A DNA stretch of 64,000 nt from Pimelobacter simplex (GTDB taxonomy: Bacteria; Actinomycetota; Actinomycetes; Propionibacteriales; Nocardioidaceae), in the NCBI RefSeq assembly GCF_024662235.1, contig NZ_CP096276.1:5084001-5148000 (forward strand), given 5' to 3'. This document shows, one piece after another, positions 57,456-64,000 of this stretch; the stretch's first letter is position 1; each line of letters opens with the position of its first letter. The notes beneath the pieces are model-generated. The model did not search any database and was not told where the DNA came from. It saw only the letters and a list, made by a program, of their open reading frames with translations. A program made the translations under genes and the position numbers.

Positions 57456-57473
57456 CATCGCCACATGGCGATG
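57456..57473. promoter_or_regulatory. Operator of the CmtR-like sensor, overlapping its start codon
   Basis: CATCGCCACATGGCGATG, seven-base perfect arms around ACAT; flanking GATT and ATC extend the symmetry. The ATG used as start lies in the middle of this palindrome. Bound sensor would therefore cover the start site itself. Confidence 0.65.
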
Positions 57474-57863
57474 AATCAGACCGTGGCGGAGCCGACCGTG
57501 ACGACGGCGGAGAACGAGGCCGACGCGCTCGTCGCGGCCGCGTGCCTGCTGCACGGGCTCAGCGACCCCAACCGGCTCGCGATCCTGCAGCACCTCGCCC
57601 TCGGCGAGCACCGGGTCGTCGACCTCACCGCCCACCTCGGCCTCGCCCAGTCGACGGTCTCCAAGCACCTGGCCTGCCTGCGCGACTGCGGGCTGGTCGT
57701 CTCGCGCCCCAGCGGCCGGGCCTCGGTGATCTCGCTGGCCCACCCCGAGCTGACCCGCGACATCCTGCGCGCCGCCGAGCGGCTGCTGGCGGCGACCGGC
57801 TCGGCCGTCGTGCTGTGCGAGAACTTCGGTCCCGCCGCGCTGCACACCCTGGACGAGCAGTGA
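57465..57863 (+). CDS. ArsR/SmtB family metal sensor, CmtR-like (Cd/Pb type)
   Basis: 132 residues. The winged helix has LSDPNRLAILQHL and the recognition helix STVSKHLACLRDCGLVV. The cysteines Cys71 and Cys75 in that helix plus Cys118 near the C-terminus reproduce the CmtR site of mycobacteria (Cys57, Cys61 and Cys102), which senses cadmium and lead. There is no visible ribosome site and the start lies in the operator, so the mRNA may be leaderless. The stop overlaps the next gene (GTGA), a cation transporter. Confidence 0.92.
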   Translation: MAMNQTVAEPTVTTAENEADALVAAACLLHGLSDPNRLAILQHLALGEHRVVDLTAHLGLAQSTVSKHLACLRDCGLVVSRPSGRASVISLAHPELTRDILRAAERLLAATGSAVVLCENFGPAALHTLDEQ

Positions 57864-58489
57864 CGCTCACCATCGGCCCCGCGCCGTCGCTCCCCGACCC
57901 CCGCCTGGTCCGCCGGGCGCGGCTGCTGGCCGCCACCTCGGTGAGCTACAACGTCGTCGAGGCCGTGATCGCGGTCAGTGCCGGACTGGTCGCCGGCTCG
58001 GTCGCGCTCGTCGGCTTCGGCCTCGACTCGATGGTCGAGGTGTCGAGCGGACTCGTGGTGCTGTGGCAGTTCCGGCACCCCTTCCCGGCCTCGCGCGAGC
58101 GGACGGCGCTGCGCCTGATGGCGCTCTCCTTCTTCGCCCTCGCGGCGTACGTCGGCGTCGAGTCCACGCGCGCCCTGGTCGGCGGGCACGAGCCCGACCC
58201 GTCCACGGTCGGCATCGTGCTGGCCGCGGTGTCGCTGGCCGTGATGCCGTTCCTGTCCTGGGCCCAGCGCCGGACCGGACGGGCGCTCGGCTCCGCCGCC
58301 GTCGTCGCCGACGGCACCCAGACCCTGCTCTGCACCTGGCTCTCCGCCGCCCTCCTCACCGGCCTGCTCCTCAACGCGCTGCTCGGCTGGACCTGGGCCG
58401 ACCCGGTCGCCGGGCTGGTGATCGCGGCGGTCGCGGTCCGCGAGGGCATCCAGGCCTGGCGCGGCGAGGGCTGCTGCGCCACCTGCTGA
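57860..58489 (+). CDS. CDF-like cation transporter, short form with Cys-rich tail
   Basis: 209 residues with about six hydrophobic segments. The helix 2 metal motif is ALVGFGLDSMVEVSSG (Asp in place of the usual HxxxD first residue) and the helix 5 motif is AAVVADGTQTLLC. It ends in GEGCCATC, a cysteine cluster fitting a soft metal such as cadmium or lead. The C-terminal regulatory domain of typical CDF proteins is missing. Translationally coupled to the CmtR-like sensor, so it is the likely efflux partner. Confidence 0.88.
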   Translation: MTLTIGPAPSLPDPRLVRRARLLAATSVSYNVVEAVIAVSAGLVAGSVALVGFGLDSMVEVSSGLVVLWQFRHPFPASRERTALRLMALSFFALAAYVGVESTRALVGGHEPDPSTVGIVLAAVSLAVMPFLSWAQRRTGRALGSAAVVADGTQTLLCTWLSAALLTGLLLNALLGWTWADPVAGLVIAAVAVREGIQAWRGEGCCATC

Positions 58490-58533
58490 ACCCCCCAGCA
58501 CGCACTACAGACGACGGACGAGAGGGAAGAGAC

Positions 58534-59463
58534 GTGGGAGTCGGACACGGTCACGGACACCAGGCAGGTGCCGCCGGGACGAGCGGCCATGCCGGAGCGC
58601 GCCACCGCTGGCGGCTGGCGGTCTCCTTCGGCCTGATCGCGACGTTCTTCGTCGTCGAGCTGGTCGTCGGCATCATCAGCGGCTCGCTCGCGCTGATCTC
58701 GGACGCCGGCCACATGGCCGCCGACGTGGTGGCGCTCGGCGCCGCGCTGGTCGCGACCAAGATCGCGACCCGGGCCGACAGCAGCGGACGGCGTACCTAC
58801 GGCTCCTACCGGGCCGAGGTCTTCGCCTCCGGTCTGGCGGTGCTGATGATGCTCGGCGTCGCCGCCTACGTCGTGGTCGAGGCGATCGGCCGGATCGGCG
58901 ACTCCCCGGACGTCGAGACCGGCCCGATGCTCGTCGTCGGCTTCCTCGGCCTGGTCGTCAACGTCATCGCGCTCCTGCTGCTGCGCAGCGGCGCGAAGGA
59001 CTCCCTCAACGTCAAGGGCGCCTACTTCGAGGTCATCGCCGACACCGCCGGCAGCGTCGGCGTCATGGTCGCCGGCGGCCTGATCCTGCTGACCGACAAC
59101 AGCATCTGGGACACCGTGGTCGCCTTCGCGATCGGCGCCTTCGTCGCGGTCCGGGCGGTCATGCTCGGCCGCGAGGTGCTCGCGGTCCTCGGCCAGCACG
59201 TCCCCGCGGGCCTCGACATCGACGAGGTGACGGGCGCGCTCGGCGGGCTCGACGGCGTCCGCGACGTCCACGACCTGCACGCCTGGACGCTGACCTCCGG
59301 CATGAACGTCGCCACCGCGCACCTGGTGCTCCTCGACGGTGCCGACGGGGCCGGCGTCCTGCGCGAGGGGCAGGTGCTGCTGCGCGAGCGGTTCCAGATC
59401 GAGCACGCCACGCTGCAGATCGAGGGGCACCGCTCGGCGGCCTGCGACGCCGTCACCTGGTAG
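58534..59463 (+). CDS. CzcD-type cation diffusion facilitator
   Basis: 309 residues. The N-terminus is His-rich (GHGHGHQ, SGHAG). Six helices carry the HxxxD pairs ALISDAGHMAADV (helix 2) and FEVIADTAGSVGVM (helix 5). The C-terminal domain contains DVHDLHAWTLTSG. It exports zinc, cadmium or cobalt. GTG start with AGAGGGAAGAG. Third gene behind the CmtR-like sensor and probably on the same transcript. Confidence 0.94.
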   Translation: MGVGHGHGHQAGAAGTSGHAGARHRWRLAVSFGLIATFFVVELVVGIISGSLALISDAGHMAADVVALGAALVATKIATRADSSGRRTYGSYRAEVFASGLAVLMMLGVAAYVVVEAIGRIGDSPDVETGPMLVVGFLGLVVNVIALLLLRSGAKDSLNVKGAYFEVIADTAGSVGVMVAGGLILLTDNSIWDTVVAFAIGAFVAVRAVMLGREVLAVLGQHVPAGLDIDEVTGALGGLDGVRDVHDLHAWTLTSGMNVATAHLVLLDGADGAGVLREGQVLLRERFQIEHATLQIEGHRSAACDAVTW

Positions 59464-59478
59464 CGGCCGGGCCGGTCC

Positions 59479-60318
59479 TCACCACTCCCAGCGGGCGTCG
59501 ATGCGGCCCGGGCCGAAGGCGGTCTGGCGCTCCATCAGGCTGCGCCCGCCGGCCAGCTCGACCGGCCACTCGTAGCCGGCGCCGTCCTCGGTGAACCCGA
59601 GCCAGCACCGCCGGGGCAGGCAGTCGGGGTGGAAGCGCACCCAGAGCAGCGCCTCCTCGAGGGCCGATCCCGTCGCCAGGCTGTAGGACGTGTCGAGGTC
59701 CAGCCCGCGGTGGGTGAGCTCGATCTCGGTGACCACCTGCTCGTCGCGCGCCAGGGGCCGGTCGAACAGCAGCTCCAGCGACTGGATGCCGCCCTCGAGC
59801 TGGGTGCTCTCGCCGGTCCGGCAACCGCCCAGGGCACGGACCACGAGGTCATCGGTCCCGGGGTCGCCGTGGTAGTAGAGCGTCTCCTTCTCCACCCCGT
59901 CGCGCGTCGCGACCAGCACCGTGCGTGCCACGGCCGAGGCGATCTCGCGGTGCGCCCCGACGTCCACGACGATGTGGGCCGAGGCCCGGAACAGGAACGA
60001 CTCGCTCTGGAGGGGCTCGCTGGTCTCCACGCCGACGAGGTCGTTGAACGGCACCGCGTCGAGCGTCTTCCGCTGCAGGGTGCTGGGGATCCGGCCGAGC
60101 AGGTCGCCCTCGTCGAGCCCGAGGATCGCCTCCAGCTCGGGGATGGCCTCGAGGGACGTCTGGCGCTGCGGCATCCGCTGCCCCGAGCGCCAGTACGACA
60201 GCGCGGACAGCGAGACCGAGTGCCCGCGGTCCGTCAGCCGCTCGCGCAGGTCGGCCAAGGTGGCGCCGCGGCGCTCCATCGCCGCCGCCATGACCTCGCC
60301 GAAGCTGTCCGTGTCCAT
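59479..60318 (-). CDS. Protein with N-terminal XRE-type HTH and unknown C-terminal domain
   Basis: 279 residues. Residues 1-75 form a lambda-repressor-like helix-turn-helix (MERRGATLADLRERLTDRGHSVSLSALSYWRSGQRMPQ). The rest, about 100-279, is a beta-rich domain with no motif I recognise (TLYYHGDPGTDDL, LLWVRFHPDCLPRRCWLGF). Such proteins recur in actinobacteria as orphan regulators, often with no obvious operon. Conserved cysteines (GGCRTGE, DCLPRRCW) might be structural. Confidence 0.75.
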   Translation of the reverse strand: MDTDSFGEVMAAAMERRGATLADLRERLTDRGHSVSLSALSYWRSGQRMPQRQTSLEAIPELEAILGLDEGDLLGRIPSTLQRKTLDAVPFNDLVGVETSEPLQSESFLFRASAHIVVDVGAHREIASAVARTVLVATRDGVEKETLYYHGDPGTDDLVVRALGGCRTGESTQLEGGIQSLELLFDRPLARDEQVVTEIELTHRGLDLDTSYSLATGSALEEALLWVRFHPDCLPRRCWLGFTEDGAGYEWPVELAGGRSLMERQTAFGPGRIDARWEW

Positions 60319-60385
60319 GCGTTCCCCCCGGAGGAGGTGTCCCCCGGAGGCACGCTCGGCAAACGCCGCGGGCTCAGCCGCGGGC

Positions 60386-61051
60386 TCAGCCGCGGGCCAG
60401 CGACAGCTTGACCGCGAAGCCGAGGAACACCGCGCCGACCGCCGAGGTCGCGCCCGCCGAGAGCACCTTGCGGCGCCGGAAGGCCGCCGCGAGGCGGGTG
60501 CCGAAGAAGATCAGCGCGCTCAGGTAGGCCACGCTCGCGACCTGGGCGAGCGTGCCCAGGACCAGGAACGACAGCGCCGGGTGGGCGTAGGCCGGGTCGA
60601 CGAACTGCACGAAGAAGGCGACGAAGAACAAGATCGCCTTGGGGTTGAGCAGGCTGATCACCAGGGCCCGGCGGTAGGGCCGCTCGCCCGGGGTGGCCGG
60701 CGCCGCGGCATCGGCGGCATCGGCCGCCACCTCCGCGACCGTACGCCGCGAGCGCCAGGTCGCCAGCGCCCCGCGCAGCATGGTGAAGGCCAGCCAGCCG
60801 AGGTAGGTCGCGCCCGCGAACTTCACGATCGAGAAGGCGAGGTCGTTGGCCTTGAGCAGCGAGGCGACGCCCGCCGCGGACAGCGTCATCAGCACCGCGT
60901 CGCCGGTCCACACGCCGGCGGCGGCGCGGTAGCCGTCGCGGGCGCCGCGGCGGGCCGCCACGGAGAGGACGTAGAGCGAGTTGGGGCCGGGCAGCAGGAT
61001 GATCAGGATCAGCCCGACGAGGTACGTCGAGAGGTCGGTGATGCCCAGCAC
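60386..61051 (-). CDS. LysE/RhtB family amino-acid exporter
   Basis: 221 residues, six hydrophobic segments. The LysE signature LPGPNSLYVLSVAARRGARDGYRAAAGVWTGDAVLM is near residues 20-54 (read here in parts), and SLLNPKAILFFVAFFVQF follows at about 145. It exports an amino acid such as leucine, threonine or a homoserine derivative. GTG start with GGGAGGA. It stands alone between an HTH protein and a divergent DHFR-like gene. Confidence 0.92.
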   Translation of the reverse strand: MLGITDLSTYLVGLILIILLPGPNSLYVLSVAARRGARDGYRAAAGVWTGDAVLMTLSAAGVASLLKANDLAFSIVKFAGATYLGWLAFTMLRGALATWRSRRTVAEVAADAADAAAPATPGERPYRRALVISLLNPKAILFFVAFFVQFVDPAYAHPALSFLVLGTLAQVASVAYLSALIFFGTRLAAAFRRRKVLSAGATSAVGAVFLGFAVKLSLARG

Positions 61052-61132
61052 GCGGTCGATCCTCCCACGCAGGTGCCCCGGTCTCCCACTCGTTTGCGAT
61101 GAGTCCGGGCCCGTCCGGCGGTCCACCCCCTC

Positions 61133-61732
61133 ATGAGCATCGTGACTGCGGACCTCACCACCTCCGCCGACGGCTTCGGCGCCGCCGCCGACCAGACCCT
61201 CGAGCACCCCTTCGGCTCGATCGACCAGAGCCGGATGCACGGCTGGATGTTCGACCACGCCGAGGACAACGCCGACGAGGTCGCCGGGATCCTCGACGCC
61301 GGCGCGTTCGTCATGGGGCGCAACATGTTCAGCCCCGACCGCGGGCCCTGGGACCTCGCCTGGCGCGGCTGGTGGGGCGAGGAGCCGCCGTACCGGGCGC
61401 CGGTGTTCGTGCTGACCCACCACGAGCGGGAGCCGCTGGAGATGTCCGGCGGCACCACCTTCCACTTCGTCACCGACGGCCCGGCCGCCGCGCTGGAGCG
61501 GGCGCGCGAGGCGGCGGGGGAGCGCAACGTGTCGATCGCCGGCGGGGCCGGCACGGTCAACACCTACCTCGCGGCGGGCGCGATCGACGAGCTGCGGGTG
61601 CACGTGGCGCCGTTCGTCTCCGGGCTGACCACGGGGTCCCGGCTCTTCGCGGGGCTGCCGGCGCTCGACCTGGTGCCGGTCTCGGCGCGGAGCACGCCGT
61701 ACGTCACGCACCTGGTCTACGGCCGGGCCTGA
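61133..61732 (+). CDS. Dihydrofolate-reductase-like (RibD C-terminal domain) protein
   Basis: 199 residues. N-terminal VTADLTTSADGFGA, then FVMGRNMFSP and the cofactor motif VSIAGGAGTVNTYLAAGAIDELRVHVAPF. These proteins reduce small pyrimidine- or folate-like compounds with NADPH but most have no proven substrate. It is divergent from the LysE exporter and convergent with the Cache-domain gene. Confidence 0.9.
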   Translation: MSIVTADLTTSADGFGAAADQTLEHPFGSIDQSRMHGWMFDHAEDNADEVAGILDAGAFVMGRNMFSPDRGPWDLAWRGWWGEEPPYRAPVFVLTHHEREPLEMSGGTTFHFVTDGPAAALERAREAAGERNVSIAGGAGTVNTYLAAGAIDELRVHVAPFVSGLTTGSRLFAGLPALDLVPVSARSTPYVTHLVYGRA

Positions 61733-61744
61733 CCCGGCCGGGCC

Positions 61745-62458
61745 TCAGTCGTCGAGGGCGACCACGGCGAGCGGCAGGTCGCCGATCCGCTGGTCGGCAG
61801 GCAGGGTCGCGAGGTCGACGCCGTCGAGCAAGTCGCCGCACAGGTGCCGGCCGCTGTTGCTGGACAGGATCCGGCCGAAGCTGTTGACGACCGCGATCCG
61901 GGTGTCAGCGCTGCGCAGGGCGGGCAACAGCGCCTGCTCGGCGTTCTTGACCGCGATGTCGGCACCCGCGACCCCGCAGAACCGACCCTCGACGAGGACC
62001 GGGGCGGTGAACGTGAGGGTGTACTCCTCGGTGCAGAGGTAGTCGACGTAGGGCCCGGTCACGTGGGTCCGCCCGGTGTCGCGGGGCACGACGTACCAGG
62101 GCAGGTGCTCGTAGTCGTAGAACCCGATCGCCTGGGGCTCGGAGTGGGTGAGCAGGCGCTGGGGGCGGCCGTCGGGGGCGCGGGCGAACCACTCGAGCCA
62201 CCACTCGGCGTCGCCGAGCAGGTTCGGGGCGGCGACGAAGCCGGCACCCTGGACGGGCTGCCCGGCGTCGGCGAGCACGGGGACGACGAGCGGCTCGACG
62301 ACGGCGAGGTCGCTGCGCCGCGGCCCGGGGCGCGGGGCCCGGGCCAGGGCGGGGGCCACCGCCTCGGCGATCCGGTCGGCGAGGCCGAGGGCGTGGGTGG
62401 CGAGCCCGGTGACGGCGTCCGCCACGCGGGTCACGTCGGTCAGGGTCGGTGCGGTCAT
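61745..62458 (-). CDS. Cytosolic Cache-domain protein
   Basis: 237 residues. There is no signal peptide and no membrane segment. The segment about 95-220 resembles the distal Cache fold used by receptors: LPWYVVPRDTGRTHVTGPYVDYLCTEEYTLTFTAPV, then FCGVAGADI, with the conserved GADI/AVVNSFGRIL end. Cache domains normally bind small ligands outside the membrane, so a free soluble one is unusual. Its start overlaps the GntR stop by four bases, suggesting both report on the substrate imported by the divergent ABC transporter. Confidence 0.82.
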   Translation of the reverse strand: MTAPTLTDVTRVADAVTGLATHALGLADRIAEAVAPALARAPRPGPRRSDLAVVEPLVVPVLADAGQPVQGAGFVAAPNLLGDAEWWLEWFARAPDGRPQRLLTHSEPQAIGFYDYEHLPWYVVPRDTGRTHVTGPYVDYLCTEEYTLTFTAPVLVEGRFCGVAGADIAVKNAEQALLPALRSADTRIAVVNSFGRILSSNSGRHLCGDLLDGVDLATLPADQRIGDLPLAVVALDD

Positions 62459-63201
62459 GAGGCAGCCTCGCTCAGCTGGTAGTCGATGAGGCGGGCGGTG
62501 GAGTCGGCCACCCGCTGCTCGGCCGCCTCGCGGGCGGCGTGGGGATCGCGGTCGGCGATGGCCGCCACGACGGCCCGGCAGCTGCGGACCATCTGGGCGT
62601 GGCTGTCGTCGTCGCCGAAGGCGAGCCAGAGGAGGGTGCCGAACTCCGCCTGGAGCGTGACCTCCTCGTGGTAGAGCCGCGGCGACTGGGCGGCCGCCGC
62701 GACCTCGATGTGGAACTGCGCGTCGGCCCGGCGCCGGGCGTCCGGCTTGACGGCGTCGGCGAGGACGACGGCGACCCGGTGCAGCCGGTCGACGTCGTCA
62801 GGGCTGGAGCGGCGCGCGGCGAGGGCCGCGCTGGCGCCGCAGATGGCGGCGTAGACGTCGCCGAGGTCGCGCAGCTCACCGAGGCTGAAGCCGTCGAGCC
62901 GGCGCCGGGCGAGGTGGCTGATGCCGTCCTCGGGGGTGCGCACGAAGCTGCCGCCGCCGCGTCCCCGGCGGGTCTCGATGAGCCCCTCGGAGCGCAGCAC
63001 CGAGAGCGCCTCGCGCACGGTGACGGTGGAGACGCCGAAGATCCCGGCGAGGTCGAGCTCACCGGGCAGCTGCTCGGCATCGGGGAGCAGGCCGAGCGCG
63101 ATCGCGTCGGTGAGCCGCCGGACGACGAGCTCCGAGCGACTGAGCGACTCCAGCGGTGAGAACACCGCTGCTGATGCGCGTCCGTAGAACGGCACGGCCA
63201 C
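62455..63201 (-). CDS. GntR family regulator, FadR subfamily (FCD domain)
   Basis: 248 residues. Winged helix at about 20-85 (RSELVVRRLTDAIALGLL, LAGIFGVSTVTVREALSVLRSEGLIETRRGRGGG). An all-helical FCD domain has the metal-binding His/Asp set: Asp and His in ADAQFHIEVAAAA, and later HAAREAAEQRV. GTG start with CAGGAGG. It is divergent from a PotA-type ABC transporter gene, which it probably controls together with the coupled Cache protein. Confidence 0.9.
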   Translation of the reverse strand: MAVPFYGRASAAVFSPLESLSRSELVVRRLTDAIALGLLPDAEQLPGELDLAGIFGVSTVTVREALSVLRSEGLIETRRGRGGGSFVRTPEDGISHLARRRLDGFSLGELRDLGDVYAAICGASAALAARRSSPDDVDRLHRVAVVLADAVKPDARRRADAQFHIEVAAAAQSPRLYHEEVTLQAEFGTLLWLAFGDDDSHAQMVRSCRAVVAAIADRDPHAAREAAEQRVADSTARLIDYQLSEAAS

Positions 63202-63357
63202 CGTTTCCCCTCCTGTCCCGAGCCCCCGGGTCGGGGCTCGACGAGCGCGGACCGGGTCTCGATCCGGGTCCATCTTGCCCGACCCTCTTGTGCTTTGAAC
63301 TCTGAAGTCATATGTTATCGCACCATCCACCCCGGATGAGACGAAAGGCACACTGTG

Positions 63358-64000
63358 ATGTCACTCTCGACCAGCGCTCCCGTCGAGGCGGACGAGGTCG
63401 TCGAGGTCCCCGCGATCTCGGTTCGCGGCCTGCGCAAGACGTTCGGCAACGTCACCGCGGTCGACCACGTCGACATCGACATCGCCAACGGCGAGTTCTT
63501 CTCGATGCTCGGGCCCTCCGGCTCCGGCAAGACCACGGTGCTGCGGATGATCGCGGGCTTCGAGGCCCCGACCGCCGGCACGATCCGGCTCGACGGGACC
63601 GACGTGACCCGCAGCGCTCCCTTCGAGCGCGACGTGCACACGGTCTTCCAGGACTACGCGCTCTTCCCGCACATGAGCGTGCTCGACAACGTCGGCTACG
63701 GCCTGCGGGTGCGCGGCATGGGCAAGAAGGAGCGCCGCGAGCGGGCCGGCCAGGCGCTCGACAAGGTCCGGCTCGGCCACCTCGGCGACCGCCGCCCGAG
63801 CCAGCTCTCCGGCGGCCAGCGCCAGCGGGTCGCGCTCGCCCGGGCGATCGTCCTGGAGCCGCGGGTGCTGCTCCTCGACGAGCCCCTCGGTGCGCTCGAC
63901 CTCAAGCTGCGCGAGCAGATGCAGGTCGAGCTCAAGCAGCTCCAGCGCGACCTCGGCATCACCTTCGTGTTCGTCACCCACGACCAGGAGGAGGCGCTCA
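63358..64000 (+). CDS. PotA-type ABC transporter ATPase, cut by window edge
   Basis: 214 complete codons are visible; the gene continues past the right edge. Walker A is GPSGSGKTT (near residue 58), the Q-loop is [11 protein letters not shown], the signature is [15 protein letters not shown], Walker B is [12 protein letters not shown], and the switch His is in VTHDQEEA. Members power uptake of polyamines or related amines. Two adjacent starts, GTG and ATG, are possible; the ribosome site is ACGAAAGG. It is divergent from the GntR-Cache pair. Confidence 0.92.
   Translation, partial: MSLSTSAPVEADEVVEVPAISVRGLRKTFGNVTAVDHVDIDIANGEFFSMLGPSGSGKTTVLRMIAGFEAPTAGTIRLDGTDVTRSAPFERDVHTVFQDYALFPHMSVLDNVGYGLRVRGMGKKERRERAGQALDKVRLGHLGDRRPSQLSGGQRQRVALARAIVLEPRVLLLDEPLGALDLKLREQMQVELKQLQRDLGITFVFVTHDQEEAL

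Noticed and set aside
63307..63318. GTCATATGTTAT as a GntR operator before the PotA-type gene
   Set aside because: AT-rich and in the right place, but only the CATATG core is symmetric and no second copy was seen.
1..64000. tRNA, rRNA, CRISPR arrays, insertion sequences, prophage or plasmid functions
   Set aside because: Spacers were read on both strands and none contains a tRNA-like cloverleaf, spaced repeats, transposase or phage gene; the only candidate mobile trace is the 167-bp inverted-repeat spacer.

Overview
This 64 kb window has very high GC, dense codirectional or convergent gene packing, frequent ATGA/GTGA stop-start overlaps, many GTG starts, and mycothiol- and mycobacterial-type protein families. 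It comes from a chromosome of an actinomycete, most likely a Nocardioides/Pimelobacter-type organism. I saw no rRNA, tRNA, CRISPR array, transposase or phage gene, and no gene-free stretch longer than 300 bases.

Layout. 0-4 kb: a DoxX-like gene cut by the window edge, a divergent MarR regulator with a paired operator, a GNAT enzyme, small membrane proteins and a polysaccharide deacetylase lipoprotein. 4.2-7.5 kb: an OmpR-type response regulator and a histidine kinase fused to a large DUF4173 membrane domain. 7.6-13.2 kb: a tightly coupled operon of D,D-dipeptidase, alanine/serine racemase, D-Ala-D-X ligase, acyltransferase-3 membrane protein, histidine kinase and LuxR-type response regulator. 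It looks like a vancomycin-resistance (VanC/VanG-like) module in which the two halves of VanT are separate genes.

15-31 kb is a steroid catabolism region: KstD with an overlapping ketosteroid isomerase, a second KstD-like flavoprotein, KshA/KshB (9alpha-hydroxylase), HsaA/HsaB (3-HSA hydroxylase), HsaC (extradiol dioxygenase) and HsaD (meta-cleavage hydrolase). Together these cover ring A/B opening and cleavage. Five promoters there share a CTCCCG-N5-CGGGAG-like box, probably the operator of the resident IclR regulator. Three sites share an AACTAGCCG-N2-CGGCTAGTT box, probably the operator of the TetR regulator at 15.1 kb. Two duplicated secreted proteins sit in the middle of the hsa genes.

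31-37 kb holds accessory catabolic enzymes and two TetR regulators, each with its own palindrome. 37-42.7 kb is a copper module (CsoR, CopZ, a secreted HVHP-repeat protein, CopA) diverging from a DHA2 transporter across two CsoR boxes. 42.8-45.5 kb has a GNAT enzyme and a WXG-like gene pair. 45.4-46.8 kb has a CDF metal exporter with an NmtR/KmtR-like ArsR sensor. 46.8-51.2 kb has an acyl-CoA ligase/reductase/SDR operon facing a TetR gene, with three operators spaced 22 bp apart. 51-55.5 kb has DUF4241, SigJ, AhpD-like, GlxA-type and cysteine hydrolase genes. 55.5-59.5 kb is a second metal module (DUF305, DUF6153, CmtR-like sensor, two CDF exporters). 59.5-64 kb ends with an HTH protein, a LysE exporter, a DHFR-like protein, a cytosolic Cache-domain protein, a FadR-type GntR regulator and the start of a PotA-type ABC ATPase.
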